This document shows, piece by piece, positions 53,610 to 62,200 of a stretch of 64,000 nucleotides of DNA. The first letter of the stretch is position 1, and every line of letters starts with the position of its first letter. This DNA comes from UBA1447 sp964627535 (GTDB lineage: Bacteria; Bacillota; Clostridia; Oscillospirales; Acutalibacteraceae): positions 14,154 through 78,153 of the forward strand of contig CAZVJW010000014.1 of assembly GCA_964627535.1 (NCBI GenBank). Direction: 5' to 3'. The translations under genes were made by a program, and so were the position numbers. The notes beneath the pieces are model-generated. The model searched no databases and was not told the DNA's origin. It worked only from the letters and a program-made list of their open reading frames with translations.

Positions 53610-54870
53610 GAAAATTCGAAATGCTGAGCTTGATGAAAGCTATTATAAAATCGAGCACCCGTCCGGTTTGTCCATTTTAGTTATGCCCAAAGCGGGTTAT
53701 TCCTCATCATATGCCGTTTTTACAGCAAAATACGGTTCGATAGATACCAAAATAGCACTGGAGGACGGTTCATTTTGCGGAATACCGGAAGGCACCGCGC
53801 ATTTCCTGGAGCACAAACTTTTCGAAAGCGAGGAACTGGCGGCTTTTGAACGCTTTGCCAAAACGGGCGCAAACGCAAATGCTTACACCAGCTTTGACCG
53901 CACCGGCTATTTGTTTTCCTGCTCCGGCAATTTCAAAGAATCTCTTGAAATTCTGCTGGATTTTGTCCAAAAGCCTTACTTCACGCAGGAAACTGTCGAA
54001 AAAGAGCAGGGGATCATCGGGCAGGAAATACGGATGTACAAAGATGTGCCTGATTGGGAAGTGCTTTTTAATCTCCTTCGCGCGTTGTACAGCGTCAATC
54101 CCGTTAGAATAGACATAGCGGGAACGGAAGAATCCATCGCTCAGATTACCGCGGATTTGCTCTACCGGTGTTACGGGAATTTTTATAATTTAAACAATAT
54201 GGTTCTTGCCGTTTCCGGCAACACAAGCGTTGAGGATGTGTTGGAAGTAGCAGACCGGCTGCTGAAACCGTCAGCGGGCAGCCCGGCAAAAAGAGAGTTT
54301 ATAGAAGAAACATCGGCACCCGAATTAAGTTATATTGAGGAAAAGCTTTCAGTCAGCGCGCCGCAGTTTGTTCTTGGCTTTAAAGAAGCGGTTAAAACAC
54401 CGGAGCGCACAGCAAAAGAACGTCTCGGTGCGCTTATTTTGCTTCACATCATAGCGGGCAAAGAAGCGCCTTTATATAAAAAATTATTGGATGCCGAGCT
54501 TATCAACACAACATTTTCTTTTGAATATTTTGAAGGCTTCGGTTACGCCTGCTGCATTTTCGCAGGTCAAACAAAAGATCCGAAAGCCGTGGCAGCGGAG
54601 ATTAAAAATGAAATCAACCGTCTGAAAAAAGAAGGCGTTGACGAAAAAAGTTTTGAACGTGCCAGAAGGAAGCTTTACGGCAGAATGATCATGATGTATA
54701 ATGATGTGGATGAACTGGCGAACGAACTGGCAGCCACTTTCTTTACTGGTAATGGGCTGTTTGATGAGCTTGAACTCTGTAAAGCTATAACACTTGACAG
54801 CATAAACAGCAGGCTGAAAGACATTCTTGACGAAGACAGCTCGGCACTTTCAGTTATATTGCCTTTATAA
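53599..54870 (+). CDS. yfmH: M16 peptidase YfmH
   Basis: 423 residues with the inverted zinc motif HFLEH (H68, E71, H72) and the downstream EQGIIGQEIRMYKD segment carrying the third ligand, so catalysis is expected. R/Y-rich C-terminal domain (KKLLDAELINTTFSFEYFEGFG). The ATG at 53599 overlaps the end of yfmF and has GGGGGAGG upstream. Confidence 0.9.
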   Translation: MKIEKIRNAELDESYYKIEHPSGLSILVMPKAGYSSSYAVFTAKYGSIDTKIALEDGSFCGIPEGTAHFLEHKLFESEELAAFERFAKTGANANAYTSFDRTGYLFSCSGNFKESLEILLDFVQKPYFTQETVEKEQGIIGQEIRMYKDVPDWEVLFNLLRALYSVNPVRIDIAGTEESIAQITADLLYRCYGNFYNLNNMVLAVSGNTSVEDVLEVADRLLKPSAGSPAKREFIEETSAPELSYIEEKLSVSAPQFVLGFKEAVKTPERTAKERLGALILLHIIAGKEAPLYKKLLDAELINTTFSFEYFEGFGYACCIFAGQTKDPKAVAAEIKNEINRLKKEGVDEKSFERARRKLYGRMIMMYNDVDELANELAATFFTGNGLFDELELCKAITLDSINSRLKDILDEDSSALSVILPL

Positions 54871-54925
54871 ACCGGTTTCATGGGCTCAGGATCCCAAATC
54901 CTATATTTTGACAGGAGTGAAATCA

Positions 54926-56056
54926 ATGGACAACTTCACCATAGTATATTTTAAGGGCATATCACGCGGTTACAGCGTTGCGTCCGATCTTGCGGATTTC
55001 TCTTTTTTCGGGATTCAGGTTTCCATCAAATGGTACGGTGCAATTATTGCTTTCGGTTTTCTGCTTGCTGTGCTTTTAGGCGGGCGGGGTGCTTATAAAT
55101 GGAAGATGAGCCTGGATAAAATGATTGATGTCCTTATCTACGGCACTATCCTTGGCATTATCGGGGCAAGGCTTTATTATGTCTTGGCGAATTGGTCATA
55201 TTACAAAGACAATATTTCTGAAATTTATAAAATTTATGAAGGCGGGCTTGCAATTTACGGCGGGCTGATAGGCGGTCTTATTGCGGCCTTCATTGTCTGC
55301 AAGGTCAGAAAGCTCAATTTTTACAATTTACTGGATTTGTGCGCCATGAGCTTTCTTGTCGGGCAGGGCATAGGGCGCTGGGGCAACTTCACGAACCAGG
55401 AGGTTTTCGGCACAAACACCAATCTTCCCTGGGGTATGTGGAGCCAAAAGACCGCTGATTTTATTGCCTCCAATCAAGCCGAGCTTGCTGCAAAGGGGAT
55501 TTCAATCAACGCCGGCACTTATCTGGAAAAAGCTTATGTCCACCCGACATTTTTGTATGAGTCTCTTTGGTGTCTTTTTGGGTTCGCCGTGCTCTATTAT
55601 ATTTGCCAAAAACACCGCAAGTTCAGCGGAGAGATTATCCTGTTATACGGCATATGGTACGGCACCGGAAGGGCAATTATTGAGAGCTTTCGTTTGGACG
55701 GTATTCCCGTTGAAAGCATCGGCCTGAGCCTTAACCAGGTTCGTTCGATATCACTGGCGGTTGTTTGCACCGTTTTGCTTATTGTTCTGCTTAGAAAATA
55801 CAAAAAGAATCCCAAACCGATTGAGGGCATTGATTATTTCCCGGCAGAAGAAATCGATAAAAAGAAAGACAAAAATAAAAATCACAAAGAGATCGGAACT
55901 GTTGACTTAACGGAAAACGAAGAAAAAAAAGAAATAAACAAAGAAAAAACCACTGAGGAAGCAAACGAAGAAACAACGAAAGAAAAGGGAGAAAACAAAG
56001 AGAAAATCCAAGAAAATTTCAGTGATTCTGTCGAAGTGGTAGAAAAGACAAACTAA
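54926..56056 (+). CDS. lgt: Prolipoprotein diacylglyceryl transferase, first copy
   Basis: Transfers diacylglycerol to the lipobox Cys of lipoproteins in the membrane. 376 residues, about seven helices. Catalytic region intact: GIGRWGNFTNQE (R151, N154, N157, E159) and GTGRAIIESFR (R249), matching the essential Arg pair of E. coli Lgt (R143, R239). The C-terminal tail (about 305-376) is long and rich in K/E, unusual for Lgt. AGGAG precedes the ATG at 54926. The frame continues past its TAA for 21 codons to another TAA at 56120. Confidence 0.95.
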   Translation: MDNFTIVYFKGISRGYSVASDLADFSFFGIQVSIKWYGAIIAFGFLLAVLLGGRGAYKWKMSLDKMIDVLIYGTILGIIGARLYYVLANWSYYKDNISEIYKIYEGGLAIYGGLIGGLIAAFIVCKVRKLNFYNLLDLCAMSFLVGQGIGRWGNFTNQEVFGTNTNLPWGMWSQKTADFIASNQAELAAKGISINAGTYLEKAYVHPTFLYESLWCLFGFAVLYYICQKHRKFSGEIILLYGIWYGTGRAIIESFRLDGIPVESIGLSLNQVRSISLAVVCTVLLIVLLRKYKKNPKPIEGIDYFPAEEIDKKKDKNKNHKEIGTVDLTENEEKKEINKEKTTEEANEETTKEKGENKEKIQENFSDSVEVVEKTN

Positions 56057-56207
56057 ATGCCTGTTGAAACTCAAACCGGGCAACCGGCGGATACCGCAGA
56101 AGATACGCCGGTGGGCGAATAAACCCCCTTCGCGTTTTCAGCCGTTTACTATACAGCCAGGACCTTTTATTAAATATCTTATATAATCTGAAACAGGAGG
56201 AATATTT

Positions 56208-57257
<1,050 letters not shown>

Positions 57258-57260
<3 letters not shown>

Positions 57261-57440
57261 AACGAAGTTGAAGTCGATGAAAATATCATAACGGCGGAAG
57301 AAAAAAAGACAGAGTGAGAAAACAAAGAAGAAATCAAAGAGGAAAGCAATCAACAAGAACCCGCTGAAAAAGATAACACCAAAACAACCGTTGGTGCCGC
57401 AGCGGAGTCAGAAGTGCCGGATATGCCCGCCGGCCATTAA
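57258..57440 (+). other. In-frame continuation of lgt copy 2 through two TGA codons
   Basis: After the TGA at 57258 the same frame runs NEVEVDENIITAEEKKTE, TGA (57315), ENKEEIKEESNQQEPAEKDN and on to PDMPAGH and TAA (57438). The composition is the same acidic type as the tail of copy 1, so it was probably coding once. TGA is a normal stop elsewhere in the window (clpX, engB neighbours, ROK gene), so recoding is not assumed. Confidence 0.5.
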
Positions 57441-57478
57441 TAAATGCATCACTATAAAAGAACGGAAGGCTCTGTTTC

Positions 57479-58333
57479 ATGTCAAAAATAATCGACGGTA
57501 AAAGAATAGCTTCGCAGGTACTTGAGCGGGTAACGAAAGATGTTTTCAAGCTTAAATCACAGGGCTGCGATGTTGCGTTGGCGGTCATTATTGTCGGCGA
57601 CAATTCCGCCTCCCGCGTTTATGTGGACAACAAGAAAAAGGACTGCGCGCTCGTTGATATTAAATCTCATGAGTTCGCTTTGCCTGCCGATACGACACAG
57701 GCGCAGCTGATGGCGCTGATAGCGGAGCTAAACGCCCGCAAAGATATCAACGGTATTCTCTGCCAGCTCCCTATCCCCGGGCATTTAAATGAAAAAGACG
57801 TGCTGAACGGGATTTTACCCGCGAAGGATGTTGACGCGTTCCACCCGGTCAATGTGGGGTATGTTATGCTTGGCGACTGCCTTCTGTTGCCCTGCACGCC
57901 TGCTGGAATCATGGAAATGCTGCATAGTGAAAACATTGAAATCGCCGGCAAACACTGCGTCGTTATCGGGCGCAGCAATATTGTCGGCAAACCCATGGCG
58001 ATGCTGATGCTTCATGAAAACGCAACCGTCACCATCTGCCACTCCAAAACCAAAAATCTGCCGGAAATCACAAGGCAGGCGGATATCCTCATAGCTGCCA
58101 TCGGCAGAGCGAAGTTCGTAACCGCCGATATGGTGAAGGACGGAGCGGTTGTTATTGATGTCGGCATGAACAGGGACGAAAACGGCAAGCTTTGCGGCGA
58201 TGTGGATTTCGCTTCGGTCGAGCCGAAAGCTTCATGGATAACCCCTGTGCCCGGCGGAGTCGGCCCGGTGACAAGGGCAATGCTCCTGCAAAACACCGTG
58301 ACGGCTGCAAAAATGCAAAACAAAACAGAATAA
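57479..58333 (+). CDS. folD: FolD bifunctional methylenetetrahydrofolate dehydrogenase/cyclohydrolase
   Basis: Interconverts methylene-, methenyl- and formyl-tetrahydrofolate with NADP. 284 residues with SRVYVDNKKKDC (catalytic Tyr and Lys), GILCQLPIPGHL, PCTPAGIMEML, the nucleotide-binding GRSNIVGKPMAMLML and PGGVGPVTRAML. GGAAGG lies upstream of the ATG. Confidence 0.97.
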   Translation: MSKIIDGKRIASQVLERVTKDVFKLKSQGCDVALAVIIVGDNSASRVYVDNKKKDCALVDIKSHEFALPADTTQAQLMALIAELNARKDINGILCQLPIPGHLNEKDVLNGILPAKDVDAFHPVNVGYVMLGDCLLLPCTPAGIMEMLHSENIEIAGKHCVVIGRSNIVGKPMAMLMLHENATVTICHSKTKNLPEITRQADILIAAIGRAKFVTADMVKDGAVVIDVGMNRDENGKLCGDVDFASVEPKASWITPVPGGVGPVTRAMLLQNTVTAAKMQNKTE

Positions 58334-58369
58334 TGATATTCACCGGTCTTGTAGACGGAAAGGGACAAA

Positions 58370-58582
58370 ATGACAAAGAAACTATATAAAAGCCGCGCCG
58401 ATAAAATGATAGAAGGCGTTTGCGGCGGTTTAGCAAAATATCTTAATTTGGATCCGACTGTTGTTCGTGTACTATATGCGTTGATTACGGTTTTCTCGGT
58501 CGGAATACCCGGTTTAGTCGCTTATATTATCCTCGCGGTTATCATGCCTGTCGATCCGGACGAACAGATACCGGTGAAATAA
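58370..58582 (+). CDS. PspC domain protein
   Basis: 70 residues: KKLYKSRADKMIEGVCGGLAKYLNLDPTVVRVLYAL is the PspC signature, followed by one membrane helix. Small envelope-stress-type protein; no other psp genes are seen. 36 nt after folD. Confidence 0.9.
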   Translation: MTKKLYKSRADKMIEGVCGGLAKYLNLDPTVVRVLYALITVFSVGIPGLVAYIILAVIMPVDPDEQIPVK

Positions 58583-58589
58583 AAAATAT

Positions 58590-58618
58590 TTGACAAGCCT
58601 TTACCGGTATGATATAAT
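58590..58618 (+). promoter_or_regulatory. Promoter of rplU-prp-rpmA
   Basis: TTGACA (58590-58595), a 17-nt spacer and TATAAT (58613-58618) with extended TGA. Confidence 0.9.
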
Positions 58619-58621
58619 TCT

Positions 58622-58715
58622 TCACGCCGCATATTTCGGGCGGTGTCCGTTTGGGCACCAAAAGCGGGCATTTTGCCCCGCCCTCGGTAGCGAGTCTAAA
58701 GTAAAAGGCAGGTTT
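58622..58715 (+). ncRNA. Ribosomal protein L21 leader
   Basis: Between the promoter and rplU: TCGGGCGGTGTCC, GTTTGGGCACCAAAAGCGGG and CCCCGCCCTCGGTAGCGAG form paired blocks in the layout of the Firmicutes L21 leader, a probable autoregulatory element. Confidence 0.75.
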
Positions 58716-58723
58716 TCACCCAC

Positions 58724-59035
58724 ATGTACGCAATTATCGAAACCGGCGGAAAGCAATATAAGGTTGAAGCGGGCGATTCCGTTTTTATCGAAAAGCTTGA
58801 TGTCACAGCAGAAGACGAGATTACCTTTGATAAGGTTGTCGCAGTCGGCAAAGATGACGGCCTCGTAATAGGCACACCGTTTGTTGAAGGCGCAACAGTC
58901 ACCGCAAAAGTTATCAAAAATGGCAAAGCAAGAAAAATCATCGTTTTCACTTACAAATCAAAGAAAAACGAAAAGCGCAAGAAGGGCCACAGGCAGCCTT
59001 ACACCAAGGTTGAAATTTCCGCAATCAACGCATAA
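58724..59035 (+). CDS. rplU: 50S ribosomal protein L21
   Basis: 103 residues: MYAIIETGGKQYKVEAGD start, KIIVFTYKSKKNEKRKKGHRQPYT near the end. First gene of rplU-prp-rpmA, with its own promoter and leader. Confidence 0.98.
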   Translation: MYAIIETGGKQYKVEAGDSVFIEKLDVTAEDEITFDKVVAVGKDDGLVIGTPFVEGATVTAKVIKNGKARKIIVFTYKSKKNEKRKKGHRQPYTKVEISAINA

Positions 59036-59037
59036 CC

Positions 59038-59364
59038 ATGGTTACGGTTAAATTATTCAGCAGTGAAGGTCTTATCAGAGGCTTTAAACTGAGCGGCCAT
59101 ACCGGCTGCGGCACAGCGGGTGAAGATATTGTCTGCGCGGCGGTTTCCTCGGCGGCATACCTGGTTGCCAACACAGTGACCGAGGTCATGGGGATAAAAA
59201 CCCAACCCGAGGTAGGTGAGGCTCTTATGAAGCTGGAGCTTTCAAAAGAACAGGCAGTTACAGCTCAGGTCATTTTAAAGGGATTTGAACTTCATATAAG
59301 AGAGCTCGAAAAAGCTCATCCAAAAAACATTAAAGTAATATACGGAGGCGTCAATAATGCTTAG
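59038..59364 (+). CDS. prp: Ribosomal-processing cysteine protease Prp
   Basis: Removes the N-terminal extension of L27 in Firmicutes. 108 residues; catalytic His21 and Cys33 in SGHTGCGTAGEDIVCAAVS, with the spacing of known Prp enzymes. Starts 2 nt after rplU and overlaps rpmA by 8 nt, so expression is coupled to its substrate. Confidence 0.95.
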   Translation: MVTVKLFSSEGLIRGFKLSGHTGCGTAGEDIVCAAVSSAAYLVANTVTEVMGIKTQPEVGEALMKLELSKEQAVTAQVILKGFELHIRELEKAHPKNIKVIYGGVNNA

Positions 59365-59641
59365 AATAAACATTCAGCTTTTCGCTCATAAAAAAGGAAT
59401 GGGTTCCACCCGTAACGGCCGCGATTCCGAGTCCAAGAGGCTTGGTGTCAAGAGAGCCGACGGTCAGTTCGTGCTTGCAGGCAATGTTTTAGTCAGGCAG
59501 CGCGGCACACACTTCCATCCCGGCAACAATGTCGGCAAAGGTTCTGACGATACCCTTTTCGCCCTTGTGGACGGTAAAGTTAAGTTCGAGCGTAAGGACA
59601 AGGACCGTAAAAAGGTCAGTGTCTACGCAATAGAGCAATAA
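59357..59641 (+). CDS. rpmA: 50S ribosomal protein L27 with Prp cleavage site
   Basis: 94 residues. The N-terminus MLRINIQLF-AHKKGMGSTRNGRDSE shows a Prp-type cleavage site after Phe9, exposing the mature AHKKG end that reaches the peptidyl-transferase centre. The core RGTHFHPGNNVGKGSDDTLFALVDG is standard. Usually followed by obg; here a terminator and repeats follow instead. Confidence 0.98.
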   Translation: MLRINIQLFAHKKGMGSTRNGRDSESKRLGVKRADGQFVLAGNVLVRQRGTHFHPGNNVGKGSDDTLFALVDGKVKFERKDKDRKKVSVYAIEQ

Positions 59642-59648
59642 TAGCAAA

Positions 59649-59680
59649 CGGGCGGGTGAAAACCCGCCCGATATTTTTAT
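59649..59680 (+). terminator. Terminator after rpmA
   Basis: CGGGCGGGT-GAAA-ACCCGCCCG stem-loop followed by ATATTTTTAT. Confidence 0.9.
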
Positions 59681-59684
59681 CGTA

Positions 59685-60083
59685 TGTCATTCCGAGCGCA
59701 GCGAGGAATCTCAGGTAAAGAACGTAGAAGAGATCCTTCCTCATTTCATTCGTCTGGATGACATGCGCAAATGTCTAAGCGAGCTACTTGTCATTCCGAG
59801 CGCAGCGAGGAATCTCAGGTAAAGAACGTAGAAGAGATCCTTCCTCATTTCATTCGTCTGGATGANNNNNNNNNNNNNNNNNNNNNNNNNNNNNNNNNNN
59901 NNNNNNNNNNNNNNNNNNNNNNNNNNNNNNNNNNNNNNNNNNNNNNNNNNNNNNNNNNNNNNNNNTCGTCTGGATGACATGCGCAAATGTCTAAGCGAGC
60001 TACTTGTCATTCCGAGCGTAGCGAGGAATCTCAGGAAGAAAATGCAGATGAGATCCTTCCTCGCTCCGCTCGTCTGGATGACA
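59685..60083. repeat. Tandem cluster of GTCATTCCGAG palindromes with a scaffold gap
   Basis: Units begin at 59685, 59789 (period 104 bp) and 60005. Each has a left arm TGTCATTCCGAGCGCAGCGA, an inner AGGAATCTC...GAGATCCTT stem and a right arm CGTCTGGATGACA. Units 1 and 2 are identical including the ATGCGCAAATGTCTAAGCGA spacer; unit 3 has a different middle (AGGAAGAAAATGCAG). The gap at 59866-59965 lies inside unit 2 or a hidden extra unit. No gene is seen from 59681 to 60129. Confidence 0.85.
59866..59965. other. Scaffold gap (100 N)
   Basis: Exactly 100 N within tandem palindromes. The standard length suggests an arbitrary placeholder; true size unknown. Confidence 0.97.
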
Positions 60084-60129
60084 AACGAGGAACCTAACAA
60101 ATGATTACCACATAATAAGGAATGAAGAT

Positions 60130-60408
60130 ATGTATTATGTTTACATGTTGACAAACAAGAACAACAAAGTTCTGTATACCGGAGTAACCAATGATCTTGA
60201 GCGGCGTCTATATGAACATAAAAACAAGTTAAATAAAGGGTTTACTGCAAAGTACAATGTTAACAAATTGGTATATTTCGAAGATACTTCTGATGTATAC
60301 GAAGCAATAACAAAAGAAAAGCAGATTAAAGGTTGGTCAAGAGAAAAGAAAAACAAGTTGGTTGAAGAAACAAACCCGGGATGGAAAGACTTATCAGAGG
60401 ATTGGTAA
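60130..60408 (+). CDS. GIY-YIG domain nuclease
   Basis: 92 residues consisting of a single GIY-YIG domain: YYVYMLTNKNN, the catalytic-region LYTGVTNDLERRLYEHK with conserved Arg, KLVYFEDTSDVYEAITKEKQIKGW with the metal-binding Glu, then NPGWKDLSEDW. No DNA-binding domain. It lies alone between two GTCATTCCGAG palindromes whose inner arms are identical, so gene plus repeats may be one module. I recall many genomes with this small protein beside the same repeat. Cellular role unknown. Confidence 0.9.
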   Translation: MYYVYMLTNKNNKVLYTGVTNDLERRLYEHKNKLNKGFTAKYNVNKLVYFEDTSDVYEAITKEKQIKGWSREKKNKLVEETNPGWKDLSEDW

Positions 60409-60421
60409 TAGTTGCCCGATC

Positions 60422-60554
60422 TGTCATTCCGAGCACAGCGAGGAATCTCAGGAAGAAAATGCAGATGAGATCTTTCCTCACTCCGCTCGTGCAAACCACA
60501 TACCTGTGGTTAGGATGACATCAGTGTCATTCCGAGCAAAGCGAGGAATCTCAG
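60422..60554. repeat. GTCATTCCGAG palindrome plus half-copy right of the GIY-YIG gene
   Basis: A full palindrome at 60422-60520 shares AGGAATCTCAGGAAGAAAAT with the unit at 60005; its right arm is interrupted by a small ACCACA/TGTGGT palindrome. A left half-copy follows at 60524-60554. Confidence 0.8.
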
Positions 60555-60572
60555 TTATCAGGAAATAGATTC

Positions 60573-60618
60573 AAAAAAAGCACCCGCAATTTAGGTGATA
60601 GTACCTTTGTTGCGGGTG
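60573..60618 (-). terminator. Terminator of the amidohydrolase gene
   Basis: On the minus strand CACCCGCAA and TTGCGGGTG pair, followed by CTTTTTTT. Confidence 0.8.
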
Positions 60619-60635
60619 GTTCTTATTATAACAAA

Positions 60636-61832
60636 TCAAACTCCAAACAACTCCCTCGCATTGTCAAACAGTACCCTCTTCGCCAAAAACTTCGCATAAT
60701 CCATGTCCGCAGCACCGTCTTCAATCATGCCCGCAAGCGTGTTTGTCAGCGCATGCTCCATCGCCAGCAGCGCGCCGTAGCTGTCCTCGGCCATCCAGGC
60801 GTCGTCGCCCCAGGTGAACCGCCCGGCGTCGGCAATCTCCAACCCTTCAACAAGGTATTGTGTTGCCGCTGTTGTGGAAAGGTACGGTATCCAGCAAGTG
60901 TCCGACCACACATTTTTATACTGCATCAGCAGCGCATATGTGTCCGCAAACCAAGGGAAACCGCCGTGCAGCAGGTGAAACTTCGTATCCGGGTTATTTT
61001 CTATCAGCGCTTGCAGCTGCATCGGGTTTGTCGCACGGCACTGCCCCATACCCGTATGAATTTGAAGCGGTAAACCGGATTCGGCGGCAGCCTTTGCGAT
61101 TGTGAACATCACTACGTCTCCGAAGTCGATGATTTCCTTTGCTGAAGCGTTTTCGTTGTTGAACGCCTTGGCCGCTTTTTCAATATCCGTATTCTCGAAA
61201 TTCAGCGGACGCTCGTATGCAATCGCAACCTTCAGCCCGACGCTCCCGCTTTTCTTCGCGTTCGCAACGGCAACACCGATCTGCTCCAGGTAATCCGGCA
61301 TCGATTTCACGCTGCCCTCCTCAAACAGGGAATAAGCGAAAAAACCGTTTGGCTCCGGTTTATCTTTGAGGTATCCCGAAAAAAAGCAGTCGCACCTGAA
61401 TGAAGGGGCAAACAGCTCCGGATGCCCGAGGTCGTAACCGGGGTTGGTTTGCCGGTCGTTAATGATTCTGTCAAAACGGCAGTCGCTGCGTAAAATGTCC
61501 AGGTGGCGGCTGCTGTTTTTGGCGTATGCTTCTTTAATGGCCTCATCAAGGAACATCGCCGTCTTGCCTGTGAAGGGGATGCCATACAGTTGTTCCAACG
61601 CCTCATAAAGCCAGCGGAAAAAGCTGTTGCAGCGGTATTTATTGATATATTCGTCCACTAAAGCCGCATCGCTCAAGTCCGGCGGAGTTGCCGTCCAGCT
61701 GGCGTAGCAGTTCAGCAAAATGCTTCTCAAATCCATCTCTTGGCTCAAATCATCCGGCAAATGATGGCTGTGCGTCGATATAACCCGAATGGAGCGGATG
61801 TATGCCATTATTTCGGTTTTATTGTCGGTCAT
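60636..61832 (-). CDS. Amidohydrolase-2 family metal-dependent hydrolase
   Basis: 398 residues, TIM-barrel amidohydrolase. Metal-ligand candidates are THSHH near the N-terminus, QIHTGMGQ and LLHGGFPW in the middle and WGDDAW near the end. It resembles PF04909-type proteins and, less so, uronate isomerases (RCNSFFRWLYE). The start at 61832 follows AAGGAT; the frame runs on upstream into an 11-bp array giving YCSTTAQLL repeats, which is rejected. Substrate unknown; may act on sugars or sugar acids. Confidence 0.8.
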   Translation of the reverse strand: MTDNKTEIMAYIRSIRVISTHSHHLPDDLSQEMDLRSILLNCYASWTATPPDLSDAALVDEYINKYRCNSFFRWLYEALEQLYGIPFTGKTAMFLDEAIKEAYAKNSSRHLDILRSDCRFDRIINDRQTNPGYDLGHPELFAPSFRCDCFFSGYLKDKPEPNGFFAYSLFEEGSVKSMPDYLEQIGVAVANAKKSGSVGLKVAIAYERPLNFENTDIEKAAKAFNNENASAKEIIDFGDVVMFTIAKAAAESGLPLQIHTGMGQCRATNPMQLQALIENNPDTKFHLLHGGFPWFADTYALLMQYKNVWSDTCWIPYLSTTAATQYLVEGLEIADAGRFTWGDDAWMAEDSYGALLAMEHALTNTLAGMIEDGAADMDYAKFLAKRVLFDNARELFGV

Positions 61833-61860
61833 GATAAAATCCTTTCTGTTAAGAAATAGC

Positions 61861-62200
61861 TGAGCGGTTGTTGAGCAATAGCTGAGCAATAGCTGAGAGG
61901 TAGTTGAGCAATAGCTGAGCAGTTGCTGAGCAATGGTGGAACAGTAGTTGAGCAATAGTTGAGTGTAGTTGAACAATCGCTAACCTATCGTTAACCTATC
62001 GTTAACCTATCGTTAACCTATCGTTAACCTATCGTTAACCTATCGTNNNNNNNNNNNNNNNNNNNNNNNNNNNNNNNNNNNNNNNNNNNNNNNNNNNNNN
62101 NNNNNNNNNNNNNNNNNNNNNNNNNNNNNNNNNNNNNNNNNNNNNNTAACCTATCGCTAACCTATCACTAACCACTGCCCGCTCACCCATCGCTCACCCA
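61861..62200. repeat. Long 11-bp tandem array with a scaffold gap
   Basis: Runs at a constant 11-bp period: TGAGCAATAGC-type units from 61861, drifting through TGAACAATCGC (61970) into perfect TAACCTATCGT units (61981-62046), then N, then TAACCTATCGC and CGCTCACCCAT-type units. Lies between two minus-strand genes; no gene in it. Confidence 0.88.
62047..62146. other. Scaffold gap (100 N)
   Basis: Exactly 100 N inside the TAACCTATCGT array, so true array length is unknown. Confidence 0.97.

Noticed and set aside
61833..61976. N-terminal extension of the amidohydrolase
   Set aside because: YCSTTAQLL repeats come from the 11-bp array; an AAGGAT-supported ATG exists at 61832.
61861..62200. CRISPR array
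   Set aside because: The repeats are continuous 11-bp units without unique spacers, and no cas genes are nearby.
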